From Arthrobacter sp. FW305-BF8 (GTDB taxonomy: Bacteria; Actinomycetota; Actinomycetes; Actinomycetales; Micrococcaceae), in the NCBI RefSeq assembly GCF_021789315.1, contig NZ_CP084561.1, forward strand, positions 372,001-436,000: a stretch of 64,000 bases of DNA, read 5' to 3'. Positions 8,593 through 18,186 of this stretch are shown piece after piece. Position 1 is the first letter of the stretch. Each line of letters opens with the position of its first letter. The notes under the pieces are model-generated. The model did not search any database. It saw only the letters and a program-made list of their open reading frames with translations, and was not told the DNA's origin. Both the position numbers and the translations under genes were made by a program.

Positions 8593-9141
8593 ATGAGCCA
8601 GGACAACCAGCACGCAGCCCCTGAAGAGGAAGCGGGAGGCTACGGAACGCCCACCGCGGAGCAGGAAGCCGGCGGCCAGCAGTTTGCCCAGCCCCGCGAG
8701 GAGGAAGACTTCGACGCCGCGGGCCTGAACCAGAACAGCCCCGAGGGAGAGACCTTCCAGACCGGCACGCCGAACCTCAGCCACTTCGCCGAGGAGGACC
8801 AGGACAGCTCGGGCGAACCCGGGGCCGGGCGTTTCGGCGGAACCGACGACCAGCTCCACGCCGAGGGTGAAAGCAACGTGGCTGGCTTTGACCCGGTCCC
8901 CGGTGAGTCGCCGCTGCCGCGCGATCCGGACGCCTCGCCCGGGGCCGGCGCCGAGGACGGGGACACGGCCGTGCCATCGGCGGACGCCGAGATCGACGAG
9001 GGCAACGCCGACGACTCCGGTGCCGGGCAGTTCTCCTCGGAGCCCGGGCAGGAGGCTGCGGGCATCCCGGACGGCAGCGGAAACGACCTGCCGAAGGAAC
9101 AGTCACCCAACGACGACGACGAAACGTTCGACGCCGGGTAA
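8593..9141 (+). CDS. Highly acidic disordered protein (182 aa)
   Basis: The protein is dominated by Glu, Asp, Gly, Ala, Ser and Pro, with no predicted domain, signal or membrane segment. Short recurring patterns such as GAG(R/Q)F and ESPL/DSPG suggest slow internal duplication. AGGAGG precedes the ATG and coding bias is strong, so the gene is real. It lies 50 bp after the stress-type dehydrogenase in the same direction. The composition recalls hydrophilin-like desiccation proteins, but that is only a resemblance. Function unknown. Confidence 0.68.
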   Translation: MSQDNQHAAPEEEAGGYGTPTAEQEAGGQQFAQPREEEDFDAAGLNQNSPEGETFQTGTPNLSHFAEEDQDSSGEPGAGRFGGTDDQLHAEGESNVAGFDPVPGESPLPRDPDASPGAGAEDGDTAVPSADAEIDEGNADDSGAGQFSSEPGQEAAGIPDGSGNDLPKEQSPNDDDETFDAG

Positions 9142-9174
9142 GTACGTCGCAGACTGTTTTCGGAGGCAGTCAGG

Positions 9175-9193
9175 GAAGCGTTTACCGCTTCTT
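9175..9193 (-). terminator. Weak hairpin at the end of the uracil permease gene
   Basis: GAAGCG and CGCTTC flank a 5-base loop overlapping the permease stop codon. The stem is short, so this is only a possible terminator between convergent genes. Confidence 0.25.
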
Positions 9194-10534
9194 GGGCTGC
9201 CTCTTTGCTGCGGCGTTGATGGCTGCCTTGGCGGCTGGTGGCAGGCCCTGCTGCTCGGTCTCGGGCTCGGCAGCGGTGCCGCGTGCCTTCGCGATGGCCT
9301 TCATGCCGTGGTAGATCACCAGAGCCGCGGCGGATCCGAGCGCGATGCCCGTGAACTTCAGGTCACCCACGGCCCAGGTGTAGTCCGCGATGCCGATGAT
9401 GAGGGAAACTGCGGCCGTGGTCAGGTTGACCGGGTTCGAAAAGTTCACCTTGTTCTGGACCCAGATCTTCACGCCGAGGATGCCGATCATGCCGTACAGC
9501 ATGGTGGCGGCGCCGCCCAGTACGCCGGGCGGGACAGTGGCGATCAGTTCGCCGAACTTCGGCGAAAAGCTCAGCAGGATGGCGAAGATGCCGGCTACCC
9601 AGTAGGCGGCGGTGGAGTAGACCTTCGTGGCCGCCATGACGCCGATGTTTTCCGCGTACGTGGTGGTGCCCGAACCGCCGCCGAAGCCGGCCAGCACCGT
9701 GGCGGCGCCGTCTGCCATCAGGGCCCGGCCGGAGACGCCGTCCAGGTTCTGGCCGGTCATGGCGGACACCGACTTCACATGGCCGATGTTCTCTGCCACC
9801 AGCACCAGGACCACCGGCACGAACAGGCCCAGCACGCCGATGTGGAACTCGGGCGTCTGGAAGTGCGGGAGTCCTACCCAGGCGGCGGCGTCCATTTTGT
9901 CGTAGCTCACCTCGCCGCGGAGCATGGCCACCAGGTAGCCCACCAGCACGCCCACCAGGATGCTGAGGCGGCCGATGATCCCGCGGAACAAGACGCTCAC
10001 CACGATAATGGTGGCCAGCGTAATCAGCGCGGTCACGGGGGCGGCGTCGAAGTTGTTCTTGGCGGCAGGGGCCAGGTTTAGCCCGATCAGGGCCACGATG
10101 GCGCCGGTGACAATCGGCGGCATCAGCCTGTTGATCCAGCCTGCGCCGAACTTCTGCACGATCGCGCCGATCACGGCGAGGCCGGCGCCGGCCAGCACCA
10201 CGCCGCCCAGCGCCCCGGGCACTCCGAACTGCTGCTGGGACGCCGTGATGGGCGCGATGAACGCAAAGCTCGAGCCAAGGTAGCTGGGAACGCGGCCCTG
10301 GGTGATCACGAGGAACAGGAGTGTGCCGATGCCGGAGAAGAAGAGCGTGGTGGCCGGCGGCATTCCGGTGATGATGGGCACCAGGAAGGTGGCGCCGAAC
10401 ATGGCCACAACGTGCTGCATGCCCACGCCGATGGTGATGGGCCACGCGAGCCGTTCGCCGGGAGCCACCACCTCGCCCGGACGTACGGCTTTGCCATTGC
10501 CGTGCAGCTTCCATTTGATTCCGAGCATGCTCAT
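9182..10534 (-). CDS. Uracil/xanthine permease, NCS2 family
   Basis: Inner-membrane nucleobase:cation symporter, 450 aa, of normal NCS2 length with about 12-14 hydrophobic helices. Motifs seen are GMQHVVAMFGATFLVP near the N-terminus, the QGRVPSYLGSSFAFI segment, and the late GFGGGSGTTTYAENIG motif that carries family substrate-binding residues. The last feature is closest to UraA/PyrP-type uracil transporters. GAAAGG sits eight bases before the ATG at 10534; a second ATG two codons later is possible. It diverges from a RutE-like reductase, which supports a pyrimidine role. The 276-bp spacer contains no recognised riboswitch. Confidence 0.9.
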   Translation of the reverse strand: MSMLGIKWKLHGNGKAVRPGEVVAPGERLAWPITIGVGMQHVVAMFGATFLVPIITGMPPATTLFFSGIGTLLFLVITQGRVPSYLGSSFAFIAPITASQQQFGVPGALGGVVLAGAGLAVIGAIVQKFGAGWINRLMPPIVTGAIVALIGLNLAPAAKNNFDAAPVTALITLATIIVVSVLFRGIIGRLSILVGVLVGYLVAMLRGEVSYDKMDAAAWVGLPHFQTPEFHIGVLGLFVPVVLVLVAENIGHVKSVSAMTGQNLDGVSGRALMADGAATVLAGFGGGSGTTTYAENIGVMAATKVYSTAAYWVAGIFAILLSFSPKFGELIATVPPGVLGGAATMLYGMIGILGVKIWVQNKVNFSNPVNLTTAAVSLIIGIADYTWAVGDLKFTGIALGSAAALVIYHGMKAIAKARGTAAEPETEQQGLPPAAKAAINAAAKRQPKKR

Positions 10535-10810
10535 TGGCGGGGCCTTTCGGAGGGGAGTTTGCCCGCTCGCCGGGCTGGATCTTCAGGAGCAAGAATACCC
10601 CGACGGACGCGGGCATGAGAGGGCTTCCGGCCAACAGCCGCTGCGGCACTGTGCAGCCAGCAAAGGGACGCCGCGGTGTGCGGAACGTCACGCCGCTGAT
10701 TTGCCCGTTCCGGGAAGAGCGCGCCTCCGAAGTCGGTTGAACCCAACGAAAGCAACCAGGACTGCCCGACGCCGCCCGCCAGGGATGTCGGCCTAGTGAA
10801 AGGGGCGCGA

Positions 10811-11416
10811 ATGACAATCGCCCACGAAGAAGCAGTGATCGATTCCGCCGCCGTGGATGCAATCTTTGCCGAAGCCCGCACCGCCAACGCATTCACCGGC
10901 GAGGTTAGCGAGCAACAGGCCCGCGCCATCTACGAACTGACCAAGTTCGGCCCCACGGCCTTCAACTCCCAGCCGCTGCGCGTCACCTACGTGCGCTCGG
11001 AGGAAGCCCGCGCGAAGCTCGTGGCCACGCTGTCCTCCGGGAACCGGGCCAAGACGGCCTCCGCACCACTGGTGGCGATCCTCAGCTACGACACCGCCTG
11101 GCAGGAGCAGTGGGACAACTTCCTCCCCGGCTACAACGCCCCCAAGGCCATGTACGACGCCGCACCGGACCTGGCCACCGCCACGGGCAACAACAACGCC
11201 CACCTGCAGGCCGGTTACTTCATCCTGGCCGTCCGCTCGCTGGGCTTCGCCGCCGGCCCGATGACCGGCGCTGACTTCTCCGCGATCGACGCGGAGTTCT
11301 TCCCGGCAGGCGACCAGAAGAGCTTCCTGGTGGTGAACATTGGCCAGCCCGGCCCCGAGGCCTGGGGTGAAGCGAAGCCCAAGTTCGCCTACGAGGACGT
11401 GGTCCGCACGGTCTAA
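10811..11416 (+). CDS. RutE-like malonic semialdehyde reductase / nitroreductase-family protein
   Basis: FMN-dependent nitroreductase-fold protein, 201 aa. The family member RutE reduces malonic semialdehyde to 3-hydroxypropionate at the end of uracil catabolism by the Rut pathway. The sequence carries the RutE-like stretch KFGPTAFNSQPLRVTYV and the later LGFAAGPMTG segment. The ATG at 10811 is chosen because GAAAGGGG lies at good distance; an in-frame GTG at 10796 has no such site. It is divergent from the uracil permease, consistent with pyrimidine use, but no other rut genes are in the window. The physiological substrate is therefore inferred. Confidence 0.8.
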   Translation: MTIAHEEAVIDSAAVDAIFAEARTANAFTGEVSEQQARAIYELTKFGPTAFNSQPLRVTYVRSEEARAKLVATLSSGNRAKTASAPLVAILSYDTAWQEQWDNFLPGYNAPKAMYDAAPDLATATGNNNAHLQAGYFILAVRSLGFAAGPMTGADFSAIDAEFFPAGDQKSFLVVNIGQPGPEAWGEAKPKFAYEDVVRTV

Positions 11417-11446
11417 GGGCCGGGTTGCGGACAGCCTCCGGACACG

Positions 11447-11486
11447 GAATGCCTCCGGCAATATGGGGGACATTCCGGAGGCATTC
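11447..11486 (+). terminator. 12-bp perfect inverted repeat after the RutE-like gene
   Basis: GAATGCCTCCGG (11447-11458) and its exact complement at 11475-11486 flank a 16-base loop. No T-run follows. It may stabilise or end the upstream transcript. Confidence 0.45.
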
Positions 11487-11499
11487 TGGACAGTATTTC

Positions 11500-11516
11500 T
11501 GCAGTTTAAAACTGCA
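11500..11516. promoter_or_regulatory. 17-bp palindrome TGCAGTTTaAAACTGCA
   Basis: A perfect dyad with 8-bp arms around a central A, AT-rich in a GC-rich neighbourhood. It lies between the convergent RutE-like gene and pgm, where no promoter is needed for either. The purpose is unclear. Confidence 0.4.
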
Positions 11517-11572
11517 AGGCATGCATCCGGGCCACTTCCAATGGTAGTCCTGTTTGGACTTCTTGAGCATAG

Positions 11573-11609
11573 GAAAGCGCCGGATGGCCAACAGCCATCC
11601 GGCGCTTTC
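11573..11609. terminator. Bidirectional terminator between RutE-like gene and pgm
   Basis: A perfect 16-bp stem (GAAAGCGCCGGATGGC and its complement) with a 5-base loop. T-rich or A-rich flanks on each side let it act in both directions between these convergent genes. Confidence 0.8.
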
Positions 11610-11634
11610 TTGTCCCTGGGAACCCGGTAAATTC

Positions 11635-13296
<1,662 letters not shown>

Positions 13297-13692
13297 GGCA
13301 CCAGCATGCCAGACGACGGCGAAGGGCAACACGGAGTGTCCGGAATCCGGCCCCTGTGACGCAGAATGTCGCAAATTTTCCGGACTACTTGCATTTATCC
13401 GGAACAAAAAACTGAGTAGTGCCGGAAAAGTACTTATATACCCGCCCCTGTGGGGCTGTTACGTTCAAACGGCAGGAACACCCGGTGTGATGAACGACGC
13501 CGGGCGTCCGGACCAGCGGAAACGTCCCGGCTGCCTGTGGCTGAATTTCAGCCGTGCCATCCGCGGGAGGGTAATTCCGCCCGCCGGGGCCGGAAATTTT
13601 GCCGGCTTTTGGGCCGGGAAAATTTACGGCCGGGTGTCCGGTGGAATTGGGCCGGTCATTGGGAAGACGAGCGAGCAATGCAGAGGTGAACA
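13297..13692. other. Gene-free 396-bp divergent spacer
   Basis: This spacer separates pgm (minus) from the NERD gene (plus). It holds a cluster of palindromic TCCGGA hexamers at 13339, 13379 and 13398, plus a related CCGGAA at 13422. An AT-rich TACTTATATAC near 13431-13441 could be the -10 region for the plus-strand gene. No convincing small gene is present. Confidence 0.55.
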
Positions 13693-14655
13693 ATGGGGGC
13701 TGGAGATGCAGCATTCGAACGGACGAGGCTTGCCTCCGAACGGATTGCGCGGCTGAAGCGCGACCTCGCCCCCGGCGGCGGGGGCCCGGCTGAGGGCACG
13801 GGCTTCGGCCCCGCCCGCCAGGCTGGAGCAAGCAAAGCCGGAGTGGTCCCTGTTGGTTCCGGCCCTGTTGGTTCCGGCCCTGTTAGCGCGGGCGCCATGG
13901 GTGCGGAGCAAAGCAGCCATCTGGTGGCCGAAAGGCTTGCCGAACTGGGGCCTTACGGCTGGTTCGTGCTGCACGATGTCCATTGGCCAGGCCGCCCGTT
14001 GGCGCGGCTGGAGCAGGTGCTGGTGGGACCCGGCGGTGTGGTGGTGGTCAGCGCCAAGAGCTGGTCCGGCCACGTCGACGTCGTGGACGGCGCACTCCGC
14101 CAGAACGGTCATGACCGGTTCCCCGCGGTGGAGACGGCGCTGGCGCAGGCAGCCGCGGTGGCCGCGGACCTGCCTCCGCCGTGGCGGAGGCTGGTCCGCT
14201 CCCTGATCTGCCTGACAGCCCAGCCGGAGCTGCAGGGCACCACCGGTGCAGGCATCGAGGTGCGGGGGATCGACTGCATGACGGCCGCCATAACCGGCCT
14301 GCCGGATGTGCTGGATGCACCTTCGGCCCTGTTGCTCTACGCACAACTCGGGCAACTCCTCACCCGTCCTCAGGTGCCGGAAGCCGGCACCGTCCGAAAC
14401 CCTGCGTACCGCCCAGCCACGGGCAGCGGCGCAGGCCGTACGGGCACCCAGGGAGCGGATGACGCGAACACGTCCAGGGCAGCGCTCCGGCGTCCGGCCC
14501 ACAAGCGTCCGGCTCCACCGCGCTACCGGTATGGCCGGGATCGCCGGCCGGGTACCGTGCTGCGGGTGGTGGGACGCTCGCTCGTCGCGGGTCTCGTTTC
14601 AGCGGCACTGCTGGCGCCGCCCCTGTGGCTGTTGTGGGAGCTGCTCCCCAAGTAG
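13693..14655 (+). CDS. NERD-domain protein with C-terminal membrane anchor
   Basis: 320 aa. A disordered Gly/Pro-rich N-terminus of about 70 residues is followed by a NERD (nuclease-related) domain: GAEQSSHLVAERLAEL, then FVLHDVHWPGRPLARLEQVLVGPGGVVVVSAKSW (shown in parts). The Asp of the LEQVLVGP segment and the VSAKSW lysine correspond to the nuclease-fold core. A basic linker precedes a single hydrophobic helix at about residues 293-312, so it is probably membrane-tethered with the NERD domain in the cytosol. NERD proteins are suspected nucleases of unknown role. The GAGGTG site supports the ATG at 13693. The N-terminus contains a 15-bp tandem repeat. Confidence 0.78.
   Translation: MGAGDAAFERTRLASERIARLKRDLAPGGGGPAEGTGFGPARQAGASKAGVVPVGSGPVGSGPVSAGAMGAEQSSHLVAERLAELGPYGWFVLHDVHWPGRPLARLEQVLVGPGGVVVVSAKSWSGHVDVVDGALRQNGHDRFPAVETALAQAAAVAADLPPPWRRLVRSLICLTAQPELQGTTGAGIEVRGIDCMTAAITGLPDVLDAPSALLLYAQLGQLLTRPQVPEAGTVRNPAYRPATGSGAGRTGTQGADDANTSRAALRRPAHKRPAPPRYRYGRDRRPGTVLRVVGRSLVAGLVSAALLAPPLWLLWELLPK
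13851..13895 (+). repeat. 15-bp in-frame tandem repeat in the NERD gene
   Basis: TGTTGGTTCCGGCCC occurs perfectly twice (13851-13865 and 13866-13880), with a decayed third unit to 13895. It encodes VGSGP pentapeptides in the disordered N-terminus. Confidence 0.85.
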
Positions 14656-14679
14656 GGCCACCCAGCGCCCGGATCAGAT

Positions 14680-14700
14680 CCCCGGCGTAAACCGCCGGGG
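14680..14700 (+). terminator. GC-rich hairpin after the NERD gene
   Basis: CCCCGGCG and CGCCGGGG form a perfect 8-bp stem with loop TAAAC, 25 bp after the NERD stop. There is no T-run, so it would be a non-canonical terminator. Confidence 0.5.
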
Positions 14701-14742
14701 ACGGCGGTAATGTTCTGTTGAGGACAGAATGAGGGGATTTCC

Positions 14743-15312
14743 ATGACAGAGCAGCGTCCCGGAACCGGCGACGAGCCGAAACCGGACACCCACCAGCAAC
14801 CGCAGTACGGTCAACAACAGGGTTCGGACATTCCGGCCCCGCCGTTGTACGATCCGCCGCTGTATACCCCGCCAGGCCAGCAGTTCGGCGGCCAGCAGTT
14901 CGGCGGGCAGCACGGCGACGCTGGCGCCGGCGGTGCCTACGGACAGCCGGCGAGCCCCTACAGTCAGCAGTACGGCCAGCAGTACGGGCAACAATATGGC
15001 CAGCAATACAATCAGCAGTACTCCAGCCCGTACGGCCAGCCGTCGTACTACGGTGCAGCGCCCCAGCCGAAGGGCCTCAGCATTGCCAGCCTGTGCTGCG
15101 GCATCGCCGTCTACCTGGGCTTCGGGGTGTTCATCCTGCCGCAGCTGGCCGCCGTTATCCTGGGCCACATGGCGCTGGGACGGGAACCCTCAGGCCGCGG
15201 CTTCGCCATTGCGGGCCTGGTGATGGGGTATCTCGGCCTCGCCCTGACGGTCCTCGCGATTGTGGGGCTGGCCATCCTGGCGAGCGTCGCGAGCACGTCC
15301 AGCACGATCTGA
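14743..15312 (+). CDS. DUF4190 membrane protein with Gln/Tyr-rich N-terminus
   Basis: 189 aa. The first ~110 residues are low-complexity Gln/Tyr/Gly/Pro with QQYG and QQFGG repeats. The rest is a DUF4190 domain with two hydrophobic helices (near residues 113-135 and 150-178) separated by ILGHMALGREPSGRGFAIAGLVMGY (shown in parts), which is the family signature. The protein sits in the cytoplasmic membrane; the repeats could mediate condensation or adhesion, but nothing proves this. GAGGGG precedes the ATG. The repeats are 12- and 15-bp tandem duplications at DNA level. Confidence 0.82.
   Translation: MTEQRPGTGDEPKPDTHQQPQYGQQQGSDIPAPPLYDPPLYTPPGQQFGGQQFGGQHGDAGAGGAYGQPASPYSQQYGQQYGQQYGQQYNQQYSSPYGQPSYYGAAPQPKGLSIASLCCGIAVYLGFGVFILPQLAAVILGHMALGREPSGRGFAIAGLVMGYLGLALTVLAIVGLAILASVASTSSTI
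14878..15021 (+). repeat. 15-bp and 12-bp coding tandem repeats
   Basis: Two 15-bp units CAGCAGTTCGGCGGn lie at 14878-14907. A run of 12-bp units of type CAGCAGTACGGC spans 14965-15021, encoding QQFGG and QQYG motifs. Confidence 0.8.
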
Positions 15313-15338
15313 AGCCCAGCACTATGTGACGTCCAGGA

Positions 15339-16196
15339 CTACCTGAAGCCCAGGTCCGTCAGCGCTGCCGTCAGGCTGGCCTCGTTGTCCTCGAGCCACT
15401 GCCGGCGTCGGCTGATCACTTCGCCAACTCCGCCGCGCCACATGCGTGCCCAGCCTCCTCCGAGGTTCCGGGCGTTATGCTCCATGCGTTCGAGCGAGAG
15501 CGCCGCGGCCTCCGCTCCGAACTGCGGAAGCCGCCGTCGTTCTTCCAGTGTCCAGCCGTAGGCGTCAGCGAAAATCCTGAGCCGCCGGAAGGGATCCGCC
15601 GTTTCCCAGCCGGCCCAGGCATCAGCCGGATCCCGCAACGGAACCCAGTGCATGGCAGTGTTGAAGGAATCCTTAAGTGCGGTGCTCGGTCCTGCGAGGT
15701 CGAAGTCGATGAGTCCTGTGGCGAGGCCCCCGCGGACCACAACGTTCTGGGGGGTCACATCGAGGTGGCAGACCAGCCTGCCCGGATCCTGCCGGACCGG
15801 CCGCGGCGGGAATGGATGCCTGGCCGGGGTATATCCCGCGGACGCCGCGTGCAGCCGGCGCAGCAGGCGGGTCACGGAGCGCAACAGATCCTCGGACTGC
15901 GCCCACTGTTCAGGCACGGCGCCGGCACATGTGCCCGGAAGGAATGTGAGCACATCACGGCCCGCGCTGTCCCGGCCGAGGAATCTGGGGGAGCCCTCGA
16001 AGCCGGCGTCCTCCAGCCAGTCCAGGTAGTCCGCCACGGCGTGGCTTTGCAGCTGGTGCGGGCGGCGCACCGTCCCGCCAACCCGCACCACGCCATTGGT
16101 GACGTCGCCTGCCGGCAGGAGTTCGACGTCGGTCTCCTCGCCTGGAGCAGGGATGTAGATGCGGTTCTCGACAGGGAGGCGCGTTCTGGGATCCAC
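15339..16196 (-). CDS. APH-family small-molecule kinase
   Basis: Predicted phosphotransferase of the aminoglycoside/choline kinase fold, 285 aa, cytosolic. The catalytic loop is HLDVTPQNVV (Asp146 base, Asn151 metal ligand). The metal-binding motif LIDFD has Asp164 and Asp166. The N-lobe is short. It lies 42 bp downstream of an amidase on the same strand, so the two may act on one substrate. TACGCT at 16203-16208 sits six bases before the GTG start, so it also seems to have its own leaderless promoter. Substrate unknown; a resistance function should not be assumed from the fold. Confidence 0.82.
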   Translation of the reverse strand: MDPRTRLPVENRIYIPAPGEETDVELLPAGDVTNGVVRVGGTVRRPHQLQSHAVADYLDWLEDAGFEGSPRFLGRDSAGRDVLTFLPGTCAGAVPEQWAQSEDLLRSVTRLLRRLHAASAGYTPARHPFPPRPVRQDPGRLVCHLDVTPQNVVVRGGLATGLIDFDLAGPSTALKDSFNTAMHWVPLRDPADAWAGWETADPFRRLRIFADAYGWTLEERRRLPQFGAEAAALSLERMEHNARNLGGGWARMWRGGVGEVISRRRQWLEDNEASLTAALTDLGFR

Positions 16197-16202
16197 CCGG
16201 CA

Positions 16203-16208
16203 AGCGTA
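16203..16208 (-). promoter_or_regulatory. -10 box TACGCT, leaderless promoter of the APH-like gene
   Basis: On the minus strand TACGCT is followed by six bases and the GTG at 16196. Confidence 0.45.
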
Positions 16209-16238
16209 CGCCTGGGCGATGGAAGCCCGGGGATGCGC

Positions 16239-17684
16239 TCAGAACCCTAGCTGGGCTGCCACCTGCAGGAGCAGCGCCTCCGAGCCGGGCCGGCCGATCA
16301 GCTGGATGCCCATCGGCAGCCCTGTTCGCGGGCCGCCTCCGGTCCAGTGCACGGGGACACTGATGGCCGGAAGGCCGCATACATTGACCATGGACGACCA
16401 TGGCGCGAACTCGCACTGCCTGCGGTAGTCGCCGTCGGCGTCGCCCGCCCATTCCGACGCCGGCCACCGGCCGTCCCCGTGGCCCGTCCCGGTGAACCAG
16501 CCCACCGGGCGCGGCGTCTGGGCCAGTGCAGGCGTCAGGATCAGGTCCCAGGCTGAGTACTGCGCCAAGGTGTCGCGCTCGAATTGCCGCAGGAACGCCA
16601 GGCATTCGTTGAGCTTGGCGGCGCTACGCTGCTGCGCGCGCCGCCGGAAGGTGCGCGTCAGCGGCGTCAGCAGGACCTCGCGGTGCGGCGCGATCCGGGC
16701 CGCACCCACTCCTGCCGTCCAGGCGGTGGTGAACGCGTCGGGGTAACGGTTGTCGTACCGGATCTCAGCCTCGACGACGTCGTGCCCGGCGCCGGTGAGC
16801 AGCCGGACGCCGGCGTCCAGCGCGTCCAGTGCCTCCGGATCCGGGGTGAACGGAAAAATCCCGGCCCATGGGCTGTCCAGGCTGACTCCGATCCGCAGCG
16901 GAGCAGGCGCGCGGCCTACAACGTCCAGGTAGCTCGCGTCGTCCGGCCTGCCCGGGCCGTTGGATGCCAGCACATCCAGCAGCAGTGCGGCGTCGGCCGC
17001 AGAGCGTGCCAGCGGCCCGGCCACCACGAGGCCGGCAGGGTCGCCGCTGCTTTCGCCCGCCGGGACCACGCCCCGGCCGGGTTTCAGGCCCAGCAGGCCG
17101 CATGCCGCCGCGGGGATCCGGATCGATCCGCCGCCGTCTGTACCGGGGGCGAACGGCACCAGTCCCGCCGCCACGGCAGCGGCGCTGCCGCCGGAGGAAC
17201 CGCCCGAGCTCCTGCTCAGGGCAAAGGGATTGCGCGACGGCGGTGCAATGCGGTTTTCGCTGTAGGCCGTCAGCCCGAATTCTGGTACCTGCGTCTTGCC
17301 GACGGAGATGGCACCTGCGCCCCTGAGGGCTGCGGCGAGGGCGCCGTCGACCGGTGCCGGACGGCGGTCCAGCGCTGCGCTGCCGTGGGTGGTGACCACG
17401 CCGGCAACATCGGTGAGGTCCTTGAAGGCGACCGGCATCCCGTGAAGCGCCGGGAGCGGCTGGTCCGGGTGCCGCCGGGCGAACAGATCGGCGGCAGCGG
17501 CCTCGGCCATCGCCCTCGGCCCGGTGACGGTGATGAAGGCCCCCAGCCTCGGGTTCGATTCCTCGATCCGCGCCAGGAAATGCGCCGTGACTTCGCGGGC
17601 GGAGAGCTCTCCGGAACGCAGTGCTGCGCTCAGCTGCACCGCCGGCAGGCGGTGGATGTCAGCGAGGCGGTGTGGGGCGGACAC
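16239..17684 (-). CDS. Amidase signature (AS) family amidase
   Basis: Hydrolyses a carboxylic amide to acid and ammonia; 481 aa, the full family length. The Ser-cisSer-Lys triad is visible: Lys88 in AFKDLTD, the cis-Ser pair in GGSSGGS (163-164), and the nucleophile Ser187 in DGGGSIRIPA. Family members range from GatA-like to nicotinamidase-like and aryl-amide hydrolases. There is no GatB/GatC neighbour, so this is a catabolic or modifying amidase rather than the tRNA amidotransferase. AAAGGAG precedes the GTG start. It is followed closely by an APH-type kinase. Confidence 0.9.
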   Translation of the reverse strand: MSAPHRLADIHRLPAVQLSAALRSGELSAREVTAHFLARIEESNPRLGAFITVTGPRAMAEAAAADLFARRHPDQPLPALHGMPVAFKDLTDVAGVVTTHGSAALDRRPAPVDGALAAALRGAGAISVGKTQVPEFGLTAYSENRIAPPSRNPFALSRSSGGSSGGSAAAVAAGLVPFAPGTDGGGSIRIPAAACGLLGLKPGRGVVPAGESSGDPAGLVVAGPLARSAADAALLLDVLASNGPGRPDDASYLDVVGRAPAPLRIGVSLDSPWAGIFPFTPDPEALDALDAGVRLLTGAGHDVVEAEIRYDNRYPDAFTTAWTAGVGAARIAPHREVLLTPLTRTFRRRAQQRSAAKLNECLAFLRQFERDTLAQYSAWDLILTPALAQTPRPVGWFTGTGHGDGRWPASEWAGDADGDYRRQCEFAPWSSMVNVCGLPAISVPVHWTGGGPRTGLPMGIQLIGRPGSEALLLQVAAQLGF

Positions 17685-17806
17685 TGTGCTCCTTTGCGGC
17701 GGCTCGCGGGCTTCGGACCAGCGTAACCTGTGCCGGCCGAGGGGTACGGGGTGCTGTGCTGGCGATACGCTGGAGTCAAGAGCTTGAGGCCAAGGAGAGG
17801 ACTCCC

Positions 17807-18133
17807 ATGAGCGACTTCGATACCGTCACCGTGAAGGACGTCCCCGCGGACGCCACCATCCTGGACGTGCGGGAGGACTACGAATGGGCAGCCGGGCACG
17901 CCGAGGGCGCCCTGCACATCCCCCTGGACCAGCTACCCGGCAAGCTGGACGACCTCGACCCGGACGAGGACTTGTACGTCATCTGCCGGACCGGCGGGCG
18001 TTCCTTCCGGGCAGCCCAGTGGCTGGTGGGCCAGGGGTATACGGCGGTCAACGTCGCCGGCGGGATGGACCAGTGGCTGGAATCCGGCAAGCCGCTGGTG
18101 TCCGACAACGGCCTTAAGCCCGTGGTTCTGTAG
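17807..18133 (+). CDS. Single-domain rhodanese-like sulfurtransferase
   Basis: 108 aa, one rhodanese domain with the active-site loop CRTGGRS beginning at Cys60, preceded by ILDVREDYEWAAGH and followed by NVAGGMDQW. It probably transfers sulfane sulfur, or acts in thiol or cyanide detoxification; the physiological acceptor is unknown. AAGGAGAGG at 17792-17800 fixes the ATG at 17807 and rules out longer in-frame extensions. It lies 53 bp before pheA but has no obvious pathway link to it. Confidence 0.9.
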   Translation: MSDFDTVTVKDVPADATILDVREDYEWAAGHAEGALHIPLDQLPGKLDDLDPDEDLYVICRTGGRSFRAAQWLVGQGYTAVNVAGGMDQWLESGKPLVSDNGLKPVVL

Positions 18134-18186
18134 ACCGGCCCGCCGTCACCTGCGCAACGCCCGTCCATACCCGCAAAGGAATACCC

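Noticed and set aside
10535..10810. Purine or pyrimidine riboswitch or PyrR site before the uracil permease
   Set aside because: I could not find a three-way junction or the conserved PyrR-binding loop in either direction.
13385..13692. Small genes in the pgm-NERD spacer
   Set aside because: Open frames on both strands overlap each other, lack ribosome-binding sites and show no coding character.
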